The notes under the pieces are model-generated. The model did not search any database and was not told the DNA's origin. It was given only the letters and a program-made list of their open reading frames with translations. This document shows, one piece after another, positions 37,475 through 47,228 of a stretch of 64,000 nucleotides of DNA. The position numbers and the translations under genes are program-made. Source of the DNA: Candidatus Endonucleibacter sp. (ex Gigantidas childressi) (lineage in GTDB: Bacteria > Pseudomonadota > Gammaproteobacteria > Pseudomonadales > Endozoicomonadaceae); the NCBI GenBank assembly GCA_030674875.1, contig JASXSU010000003.1:1-64000 (forward strand), written 5' to 3'. Every line of letters begins with the position of its first letter. Position 1 is the first letter of the stretch.

Positions 37475-38368
37475 ATGAAACTTAAAATCAAAGCGAAAGC
37501 GTTCGTCGGTTGTTTAATGGCATCGTTGCTTTTTTCCACTCCCTTGCTGGCGGGTTTCCAGCTATCTCTTGCTAAGGTTTCTGATGTGGACAGGGAAAGT
37601 CTTAAAGCCTATGTTGAGAAAGTTTTAGATAGGAGCTATAAGAATTCTATTCTGTTGTCAGAAGCTTATATACGGATGTATAAAGAAATATTTTACGTCT
37701 CTCTGGTGCAGAATTGCACGGAAGACGTCTGCAGCTACGACAAAGATAAAGTAGATGCCGTCATAGATAAAAATACTGACCGTGCGATTGAGGCCGTCTA
37801 TGATCACCATCTTAAAAAAGGTGCTACGAAAGATGACTTAGATGCTTGGGTGGAAAAGAATTTTTATTCGAAAGGTTGTAATTATGTAAATATTTTGAAA
37901 TATTCCTTTAAAAATATTAAAGTTGTAACCGAAGGGTCTGCTCGTATTTTTATGATGGATATAGACGATGACAGCGAAGTAAAAATCACTTTTGACTCTG
38001 CAGGCGAAATTCTAGGCGTTAAGTACAATGAATTTGATGCGCATCATAAATACGACGGAGAATACATTATTACTTCTAGTACTACCATTTTCAAAGCTTC
38101 TGAATCTACATTCTGTGAGGGTTTATCTGGTAGTACCGAGGATAAAAGAGTGCATGGCGGTATGGTAACTAATTTCGAAGTTACGGTTACTCTAGATCAC
38201 GATGACAATGTGATAAAGAAAGCAGGAAAGATCTATGTGTACAATAAAGTGTTGTCTTGTCGTTATTATAAATTTATGCTCAAAGACGATACTTTAAGCT
38301 CCGCCGCTAACGGTGATTACGTGAGTATTGACGAACTTTTAGGTGTTGGGGATTGCGTGAGGTATTGA
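37475..38368 (+). CDS. Secreted-family paralogue 6 (297 aa, frameshifted tail)
   Basis: Signal peptide and both domains as in paralogue 1. One extra G in GTGAGG(T)ATTGACGAAC (about 38358-38362) ends the frame at VGDCVRY-stop; two more VSIDEL units and the usual tail follow out of frame. The first cysteine of the second pair is replaced (NFYSKGCNYVNIL). Confidence 0.75.
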   Translation: MKLKIKAKAFVGCLMASLLFSTPLLAGFQLSLAKVSDVDRESLKAYVEKVLDRSYKNSILLSEAYIRMYKEIFYVSLVQNCTEDVCSYDKDKVDAVIDKNTDRAIEAVYDHHLKKGATKDDLDAWVEKNFYSKGCNYVNILKYSFKNIKVVTEGSARIFMMDIDDDSEVKITFDSAGEILGVKYNEFDAHHKYDGEYIITSSTTIFKASESTFCEGLSGSTEDKRVHGGMVTNFEVTVTLDHDDNVIKKAGKIYVYNKVLSCRYYKFMLKDDTLSSAANGDYVSIDELLGVGDCVRY

Positions 38369-38635
38369 CGAACTTGCAGATGATGTGGATAACGCGAGTA
38401 TTGACGAACTTTCAGATGATAGAATCGTTGAAAACTTAAGCTTCAAGCATGTTGATACTAGGAATGCAGCACGGTAACCTCGCATTTGCCAGTATTAGGG
38501 ATAGTTCTGGGTCACAGGTTGGATTTGTTAAAATGGAGAGTAGTCAGCCATTTTGCTCGGGCTTTATTAATGATAAAAATTTTATAGGTGAGCCAGCTGC
38601 CGGTATATTTGTAGCTCTCACACTAAAAATGGAAT
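38369..38635 (+). other. Former tail of paralogue 6
   Basis: Still legible as VSIDELSDDRIVENLSF, then ASIRDSSGSQVGFVKMESSQP in shifted frames, ending about 38560; followed by ~75 bases of unassigned sequence. Confidence 0.6.
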
Positions 38636-38731
38636 CCAAGAATGTTGATCAATACCATGCCTAGGAAGGTTTTAGGAGGGTGGACACCACTCGAAGTCTA
38701 CACAGGACAGCCGATTGCACTTATTGCTTGA
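38636..38731 (+). mobile_element. DDE-transposase C-terminal scrap
   Basis: A 30-codon piece (NTMPRKVLGGWTPLEVYTG) with the PRKxLxxxTPxEV pattern that closes IS30 and related transposases, differing from both IS30 types seen elsewhere. Confidence 0.5.
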
Positions 38732-38734
38732 ATC

Positions 38735-38755
38735 CAGCGAAAGGCGACGGGTATA
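38735..38755 (-). mobile_element. End fragment of the palindromic miniature element, copy 8
   Basis: Only the last ~20 bases (AAAGGCGACGGGTATA) remain, joined to the leader of paralogue 7. Confidence 0.6.
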
Positions 38756-38864
38756 AAACAAATGATTAGATGTTCAGCGCCTTAGAAAGCTTCGTAATGG
38801 TTGACAAAACTTGGAAAGTTCAATACAGTGCCAAAATTCGTTGGTTGTACTGAGGCCTCATAAT
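38756..38864 (+). promoter_or_regulatory. Promoter leader of paralogue 7
   Basis: TTGACA 38801-38806, TACAGT 38824-38829, intact spacer palindrome. Confidence 0.65.
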
Positions 38865-39752
38865 ATGAAACTTAAAATCAAAGCGAAAGCGTTCATCGGT
38901 TGTTTAATGGCATCGTTGCTTTTTTCCACTCCCTTGCTGGCGGGTCTCCAGCTATCTCTTGCTAAGTTTTCTGATGTGAACAGGGAAAGTCTTAAAGCCT
39001 ATGTTAAGAACATTTTAGATAGGAACGCTTACAATTCTATTCTGTTTGCAGACGTTGATCTGCTGATGTATAAAGAAATACTTTACGTCCCTCTGGTGCA
39101 GAATTGCAAGGAAGCCGTCTGCAACTACGACAAAAAGAAAGTAGATGCCGTCATAGATGAACATACTGTCCGTGCGACTCAGGCCGTCTATACTTACCAG
39201 CTTGAAACAGGTGCTACGAAAGATGGCTTTGCTGCTTGGAAGGAAAAGAATACTTGTTCGCAATGCTCTGATTATGCAACTCTTTTGAAAGATTCCTTTG
39301 AAAGTATGATAGTTGTAACCAAAGGGTCTACTCGTATTCTTATGATAAATGTAGACGCTGAAAGCAAAATAACAATGACTTTTGACTCTGCAGGCAAAAT
39401 GCTATGCGTTAAGTACAAGGAAGCTGATGCATATAATAAATACGACGTAAAATACATTTTTATCGATAGCAATACCACTATCAAAGCTTCTGAATCCACA
39501 TTCTATGGGGATTTACCTGATAGTACCGAGGATTTACCTGATAGTACCGAGGATAAAAGTGTGCTTGGCGGTATGGTAACTAATTTCGAGGCTACGGTTA
39601 CTCTAGGTCACGATGGCAATGTGATAGAGAAAACAGGAAAGTTCTATGTGCACAATCATTTGTTGTCTTGTCGTAATTATCAATTTAAGCTCACAGACGA
39701 TGCTTTAAAATCCGCAGTTAACGGGGATTACGTGAGTATTGACGAACTTTAA
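38865..39752 (+). CDS. Secreted-family paralogue 7 (295 aa, truncated tail)
   Basis: Groups with paralogue 2 (SDYATLLKDSF, ESTFYGDLPDSTED). Contains a 21-bp in-frame duplication (LPDSTED twice). A stop (TAA at 39750-39752) interrupts the VSIDEL repeat; the tail after it (to about 39914) is otherwise readable. Confidence 0.75.
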   Translation: MKLKIKAKAFIGCLMASLLFSTPLLAGLQLSLAKFSDVNRESLKAYVKNILDRNAYNSILFADVDLLMYKEILYVPLVQNCKEAVCNYDKKKVDAVIDEHTVRATQAVYTYQLETGATKDGFAAWKEKNTCSQCSDYATLLKDSFESMIVVTKGSTRILMINVDAESKITMTFDSAGKMLCVKYKEADAYNKYDVKYIFIDSNTTIKASESTFYGDLPDSTEDLPDSTEDKSVLGGMVTNFEATVTLGHDGNVIEKTGKFYVHNHLLSCRNYQFKLTDDALKSAVNGDYVSIDEL

Positions 39753-39940
39753 GGTAATGGAATCGTTCAAAACTTAAGCCTTAATCCTGTTGATGCTAGG
39801 AGTGCAGTATTTGCCGCCGTAGTTGCCAGTATGAAGGATAGTAAGGCACAGGTTGGAGTTGTTGAAATTGAGAGTAGCCAGCCATTTGTTACAATTGAGA
39901 ATCGTCAGCCTTAATGGCGAAGGGCTGGAGGGTCAAGCAG

Positions 39941-40520
39941 CTATGTACGGGACAAAAAACCTGAAGGCCTTGATTTTCAAGGCATAATTTAGCAAGCCGT
40001 GACTCTCAGACAAGGTAGCGTGCACGGTCTTTTACCACAGAATAGATTATGGTTATTGAGCATGAAAGACGTCAGTTCATTGGTCAAGAAGCTTAAGGCT
40101 CGTCTACCCCTGCATCAAGCTAGGATCACCTTCATCGCACAGTTTGTAACGTAGCCGTTCTACTAACTTGTACCGTGTAACGAAGGCAGGCAACGAGTCC
40201 TGTTATCGCCATATAAAGCGATTTTTCGCTGACTATGACTATAGTTTTGAGCAGCTAGGTGAGCTGATTCTGAGCTGCCGGACATGGATCGCTTTACCCT
40301 GTGCATGGATAGAGCCAACGGGACGCATAGCTCCAACAACGTCAACTATCTGGTGGTATCAATTGCTTGGCAAGGAGCCTCAATTCCCATTGTTTGGGAG
40401 TGTCTTGACAAAAAAGGAGGAAACTCCAATACCGATGAACGCATAGCGGTAATGGAGTGTGTACTAAATCTCATGCCCATAAAGAGAATTGGTAACCTTC
40501 TGGCAGATCGTGAGTTTAAT
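39941..40520 (+). mobile_element. IS4-family fragment E (truncated in DREF)
   Basis: Left terminal repeat at 39941; same breakpoint as fragments B and D. A stretch near 40150 lacks the bases of GCCTTACT found in fragment D, a deletion shared with fragment B. Confidence 0.8.
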
Positions 40521-40629
40521 TACGTATTAAGAGATGCATTTACTGCAGGTGGACAGCTTCAGGTCGGAGGCATAATGTTTATATATGAACGCTCATTAAT
40601 CTACTTGTTTTATATGGATATCCATTATT

Positions 40630-41123
40630 TTATGGATGCAACTTTGTCTCAATATTTATTTTTGTTCCATAGCACGCATTGCATATAATATCTTGATATG
40701 ATTGGTATACATTTTTGCTAACTTTATTTTTTTGCAGTACGAACATTTGAAAGTAAGTTTTTCAGAATATATCATTCTTTTATATTTCTTTTTCGTACTA
40801 ACCATTGAATTATCACTTCCTTCACATTCATGGTATGAATATTTACAGCCTTCAGAAATAACTCCAGCCTCATTAACCTGAAACATAATATTAGAACACT
40901 CTTCCGTTGTTATTGTAATGCTCATTATACGACCTTGATCAGTATAATAAAAAAAATCATCTATAGTTATATTTATTATTGGCTGCAAACCCAAATCTTC
41001 AGGACTAACTGTCCTTAATAAACTATCTGTTCGTATAACGATATTACCATTTTTAAGACTGACAGTAAGGCCATATGTGTTCATGGCAAAAATCATTACT
41101 AAACACATAATAACTTTACGTAT
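40630..41123 (-). pseudogene. Small exported cysteine-containing protein, broken copy 3
   Basis: ATA in place of ATG at 41121-41123. One T is missing from a T-run near 40727, so the last Cys pair is read out of frame and the protein ends MRAMEQK at 40656. The first Cys pair (CSYC) is kept. An internal ATG (41106-41108) could still start a product without the basic signal residues. Confidence 0.7.
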
Positions 41124-41174
41124 TATATTATAATCTCCTTAAGTTTTCAGAATCTTAGTTTAGGGGAGTCGTAG

Positions 41175-41696
41175 ATTAGCAGCATAGCACAACACTGTTA
41201 AAATTCTTTAGCATATCCCAATGAAATATATCAAAAACAACCAGCTCAGAGCACCCCCATTTATTAGTATCAAGTTTGAAGTGCGACAAAAGTAGGTGTT
41301 CATAAAAGCATTCCTCCGGTGTTTTATAAGTTAACCGCTTCCTTGGTCTTATATTTAATTTGGCCGCGATGATATTACATCGTTGCTGAGTTAGTCCTGC
41401 CATTGATGTTCTCTTTCCTAAGTATTGTCTGATCAAACCATTGGTATTTTCATTCGTACCACGTTCCCATTAGTGATGTGGGTTGGCAAAGTAATAAGGG
41501 CAATTAGTCACTTCTTCAACTTTCTTGTATTGGTGAAACTCGGTGCCGTTATCTGATGTAATGGTTTTAAATTGCTCAGGCATTTTACTCATTAATTTTA
41601 TCGTTCGCCTGTTGGTTGACTTGGTCGTTCTATCGTTTAACTGGCCTATCAATGTGTAACCAGTTTTTCGCTCAACCAGTGTGACTACGCAGTGTT
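41175..41696 (-). mobile_element. IS30-type A remnant
   Basis: Same extent as 36720-37238. The TSDNGTEFHQYKKVEEV frame is intact here, but HSWERGT is broken by a stop (CATTAG at 41468-41473). Confidence 0.8.
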
Positions 41697-41824
41697 TAGA
41701 CCCAAAGCATTTCAAATTGCTACTAGGCAGCAAGTAAGCGAAGCCCCGTGAGCCTACGATTAGTAGGTGATCTGGGTGAGCGAACGCAGCCAACAACGTA
41801 GCAAATTGAAAGGCGACGGGTATA
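41697..41824 (-). mobile_element. 128-bp palindromic miniature element, copy 7
   Basis: Left end TAGACCC in IS30; right end joined to the leader of paralogue 8. Confidence 0.75.
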
Positions 41825-41932
41825 AAACAAATGATTTGATGTTCAACGCCTTAGAATGCTTCGTAATGGTTGACAAAACTTGGAAAGTACAATAACGTGA
41901 GCACATTCGTTGGTTATACTAGGCCTCATAAT
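41825..41932 (+). promoter_or_regulatory. Promoter leader of paralogue 8 and the following cluster
   Basis: TTGACA 41870-41875, 17 bases, TAACGT 41893-41898 (weak -10). CCAA/TTGG arms are lost. Probably drives paralogues 8 to 11 together. Confidence 0.6.
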
Positions 41933-42967
41933 ATGAAACTTAAAATCAAAGCGAAAGCATTCATCGGTTGTTTAATGGCATCGTTGCTTTTTTCCACTCC
42001 CTTGCTGGCAATGGGTTTCCAGCTATCTCTTGTTGATGTTTCTGATGTCGATAAGGAAAGTCTTAAAGCCTATGTTGAGAAAATTTTAGATATAGACGCT
42101 AACAATTCTATTCTGTTTTCAGAAGTTGATCTGCTGATGCATAAAGAAATGTTTTACGTCGCTATGGTGAAGAATTGCACGAAAGCCGTCTGCAACTACG
42201 ACAAAGATACAGTAGATGACGTCTTAGATAAAAATACTGATCGTGCGATTAAGGACGTCTATGCTCACCAGCTTAAAAAAGGTGCTACGGAAGATGACTT
42301 AGCTGCTTGGGTGGAAAAGAATATTTATGCGAAAGGTTGTGATTATTTAAATATTTTGAAAGATTCCTTTAAAAATATTAAAGTTGTAACCGAAGGGCAT
42401 ACTCGTATTTTTATGATGGATATAAACGATGACAGCAAAGTAAAAATCACTTTTGACTCTGCAGGCGAAATTCTAGGCGTTAAGTACAATGAATTTGATG
42501 CACATCATAAATACGACGTAGAATACATTTTTACCTCTAGTGCTACCGTTATCAAAGCTTCTGAATCTACATTCTGTGAGGGTTTATCGGATAGTACCGA
42601 GGGTAAAAGTGTGCATGACGGTATGGTAACTAATTTCGAAGTTACGGTTACTATAGATCACGATAGCAATGTGATAAAGAAAGAAGGAAAGATCTATGTG
42701 TACAATAAATTGTTGTCTTGTTGTGATCATAAATTTAAGCTCAAAGACGATACTTTAAGCTCCGCCGCTAACGGGGATTACGTGAGTATTGACGAACTTT
42801 TAGATGATGGAATCGTTCAAAACTTAAGCCTCAATCCTGTTGATGCTAGGAGTGCAGCATTTACCACCACAGTTGCCAGTATGAGGGATAGTAAGCCACA
42901 GGTTGGATTTGTTAAAATTGAGGGTAGTCAGTTGAAGGGTTGGGGGGTCAAGAAGTTAACACTCTAG
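41933..42967 (+). CDS. Secreted-family paralogue 8 (344 aa)
   Basis: Signal peptide LLFSTPLLAMG. NCTKAVCNYDKDTVD kept; the second pair has one Cys (IYAKGCDYLNIL). One VSIDEL unit, then an intact tail ending KIEGSQLKGWGVKKLTL. First of four genes 35 to 43 bp apart with no leader between them. Confidence 0.8.
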   Translation: MKLKIKAKAFIGCLMASLLFSTPLLAMGFQLSLVDVSDVDKESLKAYVEKILDIDANNSILFSEVDLLMHKEMFYVAMVKNCTKAVCNYDKDTVDDVLDKNTDRAIKDVYAHQLKKGATEDDLAAWVEKNIYAKGCDYLNILKDSFKNIKVVTEGHTRIFMMDINDDSKVKITFDSAGEILGVKYNEFDAHHKYDVEYIFTSSATVIKASESTFCEGLSDSTEGKSVHDGMVTNFEVTVTIDHDSNVIKKEGKIYVYNKLLSCCDHKFKLKDDTLSSAANGDYVSIDELLDDGIVQNLSLNPVDARSAAFTTTVASMRDSKPQVGFVKIEGSQLKGWGVKKLTL

Positions 42968-43002
42968 GCATGATCACTAATCATATACTGAGGTCTCATA
43001 AG

Positions 43003-44037
43003 ATGAAACTTAAAATTAAAGCGAAAGCGTTCATTGGTTGTTTAATAGCATCGTTACTTTTTTCCACTCCCTTGCTGGCAACGGGTGCCCAGCTATCTCT
43101 TGCTAAGGTTTCTTATGTCAATAAGGAAAGTCTTAAAGCCTATGTTGAGGAAATTTTAGATAGGAACACTAACAATTCCATTCTGTGTTCAGAAGTTGAT
43201 CCGCTGATGTATAAAGAAATATTTTATGTCTCTCTGGTGCAGAATTGTACGGAAGCCGTCTGCAACTACGACAAAGATACAGTAGATGACGTCTTAGATA
43301 AAAATACTGATCGTGCGATTAAGGACGTCTATGCTCACCAGGTTGGAAAAGGTGCTACGAAAGATGGCCGTAATGCTTGGGTGGAAAAGAATCTTTGTCA
43401 GCAAGGCTTTGATTATTTACATACGATGAAAGATTCCTTTAAAAATATTAAAGTTGTAAACGTAGGGGATACTCGTATATTTATGATGGATATAGACGAT
43501 TGCAGCAAAGTAAAAATCACTTTTGACTCTGCAGGCGAAATTCTAGGCGTTAAGTACAATGAATTTTATGCACATAATAAATACGACGGAGAATACATTT
43601 TTACCTCTAGTCCTACCATTATCACAGCTTCTGAATCTACATTCTGTGAGGGTTTATCTGATAGTACCGAGGGTAAAAGTGTGCTTGGCGGTATGGTAAC
43701 TAATTTCGAAGTTACGGTTACTCTAGATCACGATGACAATGTGATAAAGAAAGCAGGAAAGATCTATGTGTACAATAAATTGTTGTCTTGTCGTGATTAT
43801 AAATTTAAGCTCAAAGACGATGCTTTAAGCTCCGCCGCTAACGGGGATTACGTGAGTATTGACGAACTTTTAGGTGATGGAATCGTTCAAGACTTAAGCC
43901 TCAATTCTGTTGATGCTAGGAGTGCATCATTTACCACCACAGTTGCCAGTATGAGGGATAGTAAGCCACAGGTTGGATTTGTTAAAATTGAGGGTAGTCA
44001 GTTGAAGGGTTGGGGGGTCAAGAAGGTAACACTCTAG
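43003..44037 (+). CDS. Secreted-family paralogue 9 (344 aa)
   Basis: 35 bp after paralogue 8; the spacer GATCACTAATCATATACTGAGGTCTCATAAG-like sequence gives GAGG as ribosome site. Almost the same C terminus as paralogue 8 (KGWGVKKVTL). Second Cys of the CxxxC pair lost (LCQQGFDYL). Confidence 0.8.
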   Translation: MKLKIKAKAFIGCLIASLLFSTPLLATGAQLSLAKVSYVNKESLKAYVEEILDRNTNNSILCSEVDPLMYKEIFYVSLVQNCTEAVCNYDKDTVDDVLDKNTDRAIKDVYAHQVGKGATKDGRNAWVEKNLCQQGFDYLHTMKDSFKNIKVVNVGDTRIFMMDIDDCSKVKITFDSAGEILGVKYNEFYAHNKYDGEYIFTSSPTIITASESTFCEGLSDSTEGKSVLGGMVTNFEVTVTLDHDDNVIKKAGKIYVYNKLLSCRDYKFKLKDDALSSAANGDYVSIDELLGDGIVQDLSLNSVDARSASFTTTVASMRDSKPQVGFVKIEGSQLKGWGVKKVTL

Positions 44038-44072
44038 GCATGATCACTAATCATATACTGAGGTCTCATAAG

Positions 44073-45098
44073 ATGAAACTTAAAATTAAAGCGAAAGCGT
44101 TCATTGGTTGTTTAATAGCATCGTTACTTTTTTCCACTCCCTTGCTGGCAACGGGTTTCCAGCTATCTCTTGCTGATGTTTCTGATGTCGATAAGGAAAG
44201 TCTTAAAGCCTATGTTGAGAAAATTTTAGATATAGACGCTAACAATTCTATTCTGTTTTCAGAAGTTTTCATGCTGATGTATAAAGAAATATTTTACGTC
44301 TCTATGGTGCGGAATTGCACGGAAACCGTCTGCAACTACGACAAAGATAAAGTAGATGTAGTCATAGATAAAAATACTGACCGTGCGATTGAGGCCGTCT
44401 ATTATCACCAGGTTAAAAAAGGTGCTACGGAGGATGAGCTTGATGCTTGGGTGGAAAAGAATTTTTATTCGAAAGGCTGTGATTATTTAAATATGTTTAA
44501 AGATTCCTTTAAAAATATTAAAGTTGTAACCGAAGGGTCTGCTCGTATTTTTATGATGGATGTAGACGATGAAAGCAAAGTAAAAATCACTTTTGACTCT
44601 GCAGGCGAAATTCTAGGTGCTAAGTACAAGGAAGTTGATGCGCATCATAAATACGACGGAGAATACATTATTACCCCTAGTACTACCATTATCAAAGCTT
44701 CTGAATCCACATTATGTGAGGGTTTGTCTGATAGTACCGAGGATAAAAGAGTGCTTGGCGGTATGGTAACTAATTTCGAAGTTACGGTTACTATAGATCA
44801 CGATAGCAATGTGATAAAGAAAGCAGGAAAGATCTATGTGTACAATAAATTGTTGTCTTGTCGTGATTATCAATTTGAGCTCAAAGACGATACTTTAAGC
44901 TCGGCCGTTAACGGGAATTACGTGAGTATTGACGAAATTTTAGGTAATGGAATCGTTCAAAACTTAAGCCTCAATTCTGTTGATGCTAGGAGTGCAGCAT
45001 TTACCGCCACAGTTGCCAGTCTGAGGGATAGTAAGCCGCAGGTTGGATTTGTTAAAATTGAGGGTAGTCAGTTGAAGGGTTGGGGGGGAAGAAGGTAA
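44073..45098 (+). CDS. Secreted-family paralogue 10 (341 aa)
   Basis: 35 bp after paralogue 9 with an identical spacer. N half close to paralogue 8 (FQLSLADVSDVDKESLKAYV), middle close to paralogue 6 (TEGSARIFMMD), so it is a mosaic. The tail ends KGWGGRR because of one base change in a G-run. Confidence 0.8.
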   Translation: MKLKIKAKAFIGCLIASLLFSTPLLATGFQLSLADVSDVDKESLKAYVEKILDIDANNSILFSEVFMLMYKEIFYVSMVRNCTETVCNYDKDKVDVVIDKNTDRAIEAVYYHQVKKGATEDELDAWVEKNFYSKGCDYLNMFKDSFKNIKVVTEGSARIFMMDVDDESKVKITFDSAGEILGAKYKEVDAHHKYDGEYIITPSTTIIKASESTLCEGLSDSTEDKRVLGGMVTNFEVTVTIDHDSNVIKKAGKIYVYNKLLSCRDYQFELKDDTLSSAVNGNYVSIDEILGNGIVQNLSLNSVDARSAAFTATVASLRDSKPQVGFVKIEGSQLKGWGGRR

Positions 45099-45141
45099 CA
45101 ATCTAGGCATGATCACTAATCATATACTGAGGTCTCATAAG

Positions 45142-46542
45142 ATGAAACTTAAAATTAAAGCGAAAGCGTTCATTGGTTGTTTAATGGCATCGTTACTTTT
45201 TTCCACTCCCTTGCTGGCAACTGGTGTCCAGCTATCTCTTGCTGGGGTTTCTAATGCCAATAAGGAAAGTCTTAAAGCCTATGTTGATAAACTCTTAGAT
45301 AGGAGCGCTAATAATTCTATTCTGTTTTCAGCAGTTGATCTGCTGATGTATAAAGAAATATTTTACGTCTCTCTGATGAAGGATTGTAAGGAAAAGGTCT
45401 GCAACTACGACAAAGATGAAGTAGATGCCGTCTTAGATGAAAATACTGACCGTGCGACTAAGGTAGTCTATGCTCGCCAGGTTGAAAAAGGTGCTACGAA
45501 AGATGACTTTAATGCTTGGGTGGAAAAGAATCTTTGTTCGCAAGGCTGTGATTATTTAAATATGATGAAAGGTTCCTTTAAAGATATTAAAGTTATAATC
45601 GAAGGGTCTCTTAGTGTCTTTGTAATGCATCTAGAAGATGACAGCAAAATAGGAATCGTTTTTAACCATGGAGGCGAAATTCTATGCTTTAAGTACGATA
45701 AAGTTGATGCACATCATGAATACTACACAGAATACATTATTACCCCTGATGTTACCAGTATCAAAGCTTATGAATACACATTATTTGAGGATTTATCTGA
45801 TAGTACCGAGGATAAAAGTGTGTCTGGCGGTATGGTAACTAATTTCAATGTTACGGTTACTCTAGATCACGCTGGCAGTGTGATAAAGAGAACAGGAAAG
45901 ATCTATGTGTACGATAAGTTGTTGTCTTTTCGTGGTTATCAATTTGAGCTCAAAGACGATACTTTAAGCTCGGCCGTTAACGGGGATTACGTGAGTATTG
46001 AAGAACTTTCAGATAATAGAATCGTTCAAAACTCAGGCTTCAATCATGTTGATACTGAGAGTGCACTATATGCCGCAATAGTTGCCAATAAGTATAAAGA
46101 GTCCTTTGACAAGGTTAAAGTTTTAAGCGAAGGGTCTGCTCATATGGTTATGATGGATATAGACGATGACAGCAAAGTAAAACTCACTTTTGACGCTTCT
46201 GCAGGCAAAATTCTAGGCGTTAAGTACAATGGAGTTGATGTACATGATAAAGGCGACGGAGATTACATTCTTATCCCTGCTACCACTATCAAAGATTCTG
46301 AATCCACATTATATGAGTATTTATCTGATCGTACCGAGGGTGAAAATGCGCGCAGTATAGCAAGTAAGTTCGAGATTTCGGTTTGTATAGATCAAGATGG
46401 CAATTTGATAAAGAAAGTAGGAAGTATCGGTGTGTACGATAATTTGTTGCCTTGTCGTGATAGTAAATTTGAGCTCCAAGACGATGCATTAAAATCCGCC
46501 GCTAACAGGGATTACGTGAGTAGTAACGAACTTTTGCAATGA
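45142..46542 (+). CDS. Secreted-family paralogue 11 with duplicated C-terminal domain (466 aa)
   Basis: Last of the cluster. Residues 1 to about 300 are a standard member. Then about 315-466 is a second, diverged copy of the beta-rich half (VKVLSEGSAHMVMMDIDDDS, then GKILGVKYNGVD and a final DYVSSNELLQ). A fusion with the remains of a twelfth paralogue is the simplest origin: the usual N domain and signal of the second unit are missing. Confidence 0.8.
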   Translation: MKLKIKAKAFIGCLMASLLFSTPLLATGVQLSLAGVSNANKESLKAYVDKLLDRSANNSILFSAVDLLMYKEIFYVSLMKDCKEKVCNYDKDEVDAVLDENTDRATKVVYARQVEKGATKDDFNAWVEKNLCSQGCDYLNMMKGSFKDIKVIIEGSLSVFVMHLEDDSKIGIVFNHGGEILCFKYDKVDAHHEYYTEYIITPDVTSIKAYEYTLFEDLSDSTEDKSVSGGMVTNFNVTVTLDHAGSVIKRTGKIYVYDKLLSFRGYQFELKDDTLSSAVNGDYVSIEELSDNRIVQNSGFNHVDTESALYAAIVANKYKESFDKVKVLSEGSAHMVMMDIDDDSKVKLTFDASAGKILGVKYNGVDVHDKGDGDYILIPATTIKDSESTLYEYLSDRTEGENARSIASKFEISVCIDQDGNLIKKVGSIGVYDNLLPCRDSKFELQDDALKSAANRDYVSSNELLQ

Positions 46543-47228
46543 TAAAAATTCATCGCTTTAATAAGCAGTTTTCTCCCCTAAGCAATATCGTTTCTCGGTT
46601 TCTCGAGAGGCGATTTACAAAATACCAATATAGACTAGTTTTGGGCGTTACAGTTGAGATTTATGCATGACAGATAGAGAATGCCGGTTCTGTTATTTTT
46701 GCGTTTAAAGATCTAGCGGAATATCGGAAGTTGGTGCCTGCTATCCAGCTTTTAACAGGCTTCTTCCAATAAAGTTACCCAGCTGGGCATCTCAAAAATT
46801 GGTTAAGTGATTTCTCCAAATGGCGATAACACTAAAAGGGATGCTACAGAATGAAAATACTTAAAATATCTTGGAATCCAGTTTCAAAGTTGTTTTGACA
46901 AATCATAATGTTAGCGCTTAGAGCATGCAGACATTATCGATAGTGAAGTAATTGATCTTTTTTGTGCACTTCCTTCACATATTCAAAGATGTACGTGGTA
47001 TATACCCATCCGCCTTGAAGGTTTGGGGTTATTGGCTCTCTGGCTCACTACAGTCAAAACTCATGGGGATTAGTTTGTTGACTATCTTCACCGTTAATGG
47101 TAACGGGAATAATGCATGGCATATATAAAGAATGCTAGATTAAGAGGTTCAGCGTTAATCCATAATGGGAGACTACAAAGATAGTGCTTTGTTACATTTT
47201 TATAGTAAAAATAAAAAAGGACATGTAA
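46543..47228. other. 686-bp gene-free stretch before the giant gene
   Basis: No gene seen. A degraded piece of the palindromic element lies about 46999-47060 (TATACCCATCCGCCTTGAAG). The right end must contain the giant gene's promoter; AAGGA is seven bases before its ATG. Confidence 0.5.
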
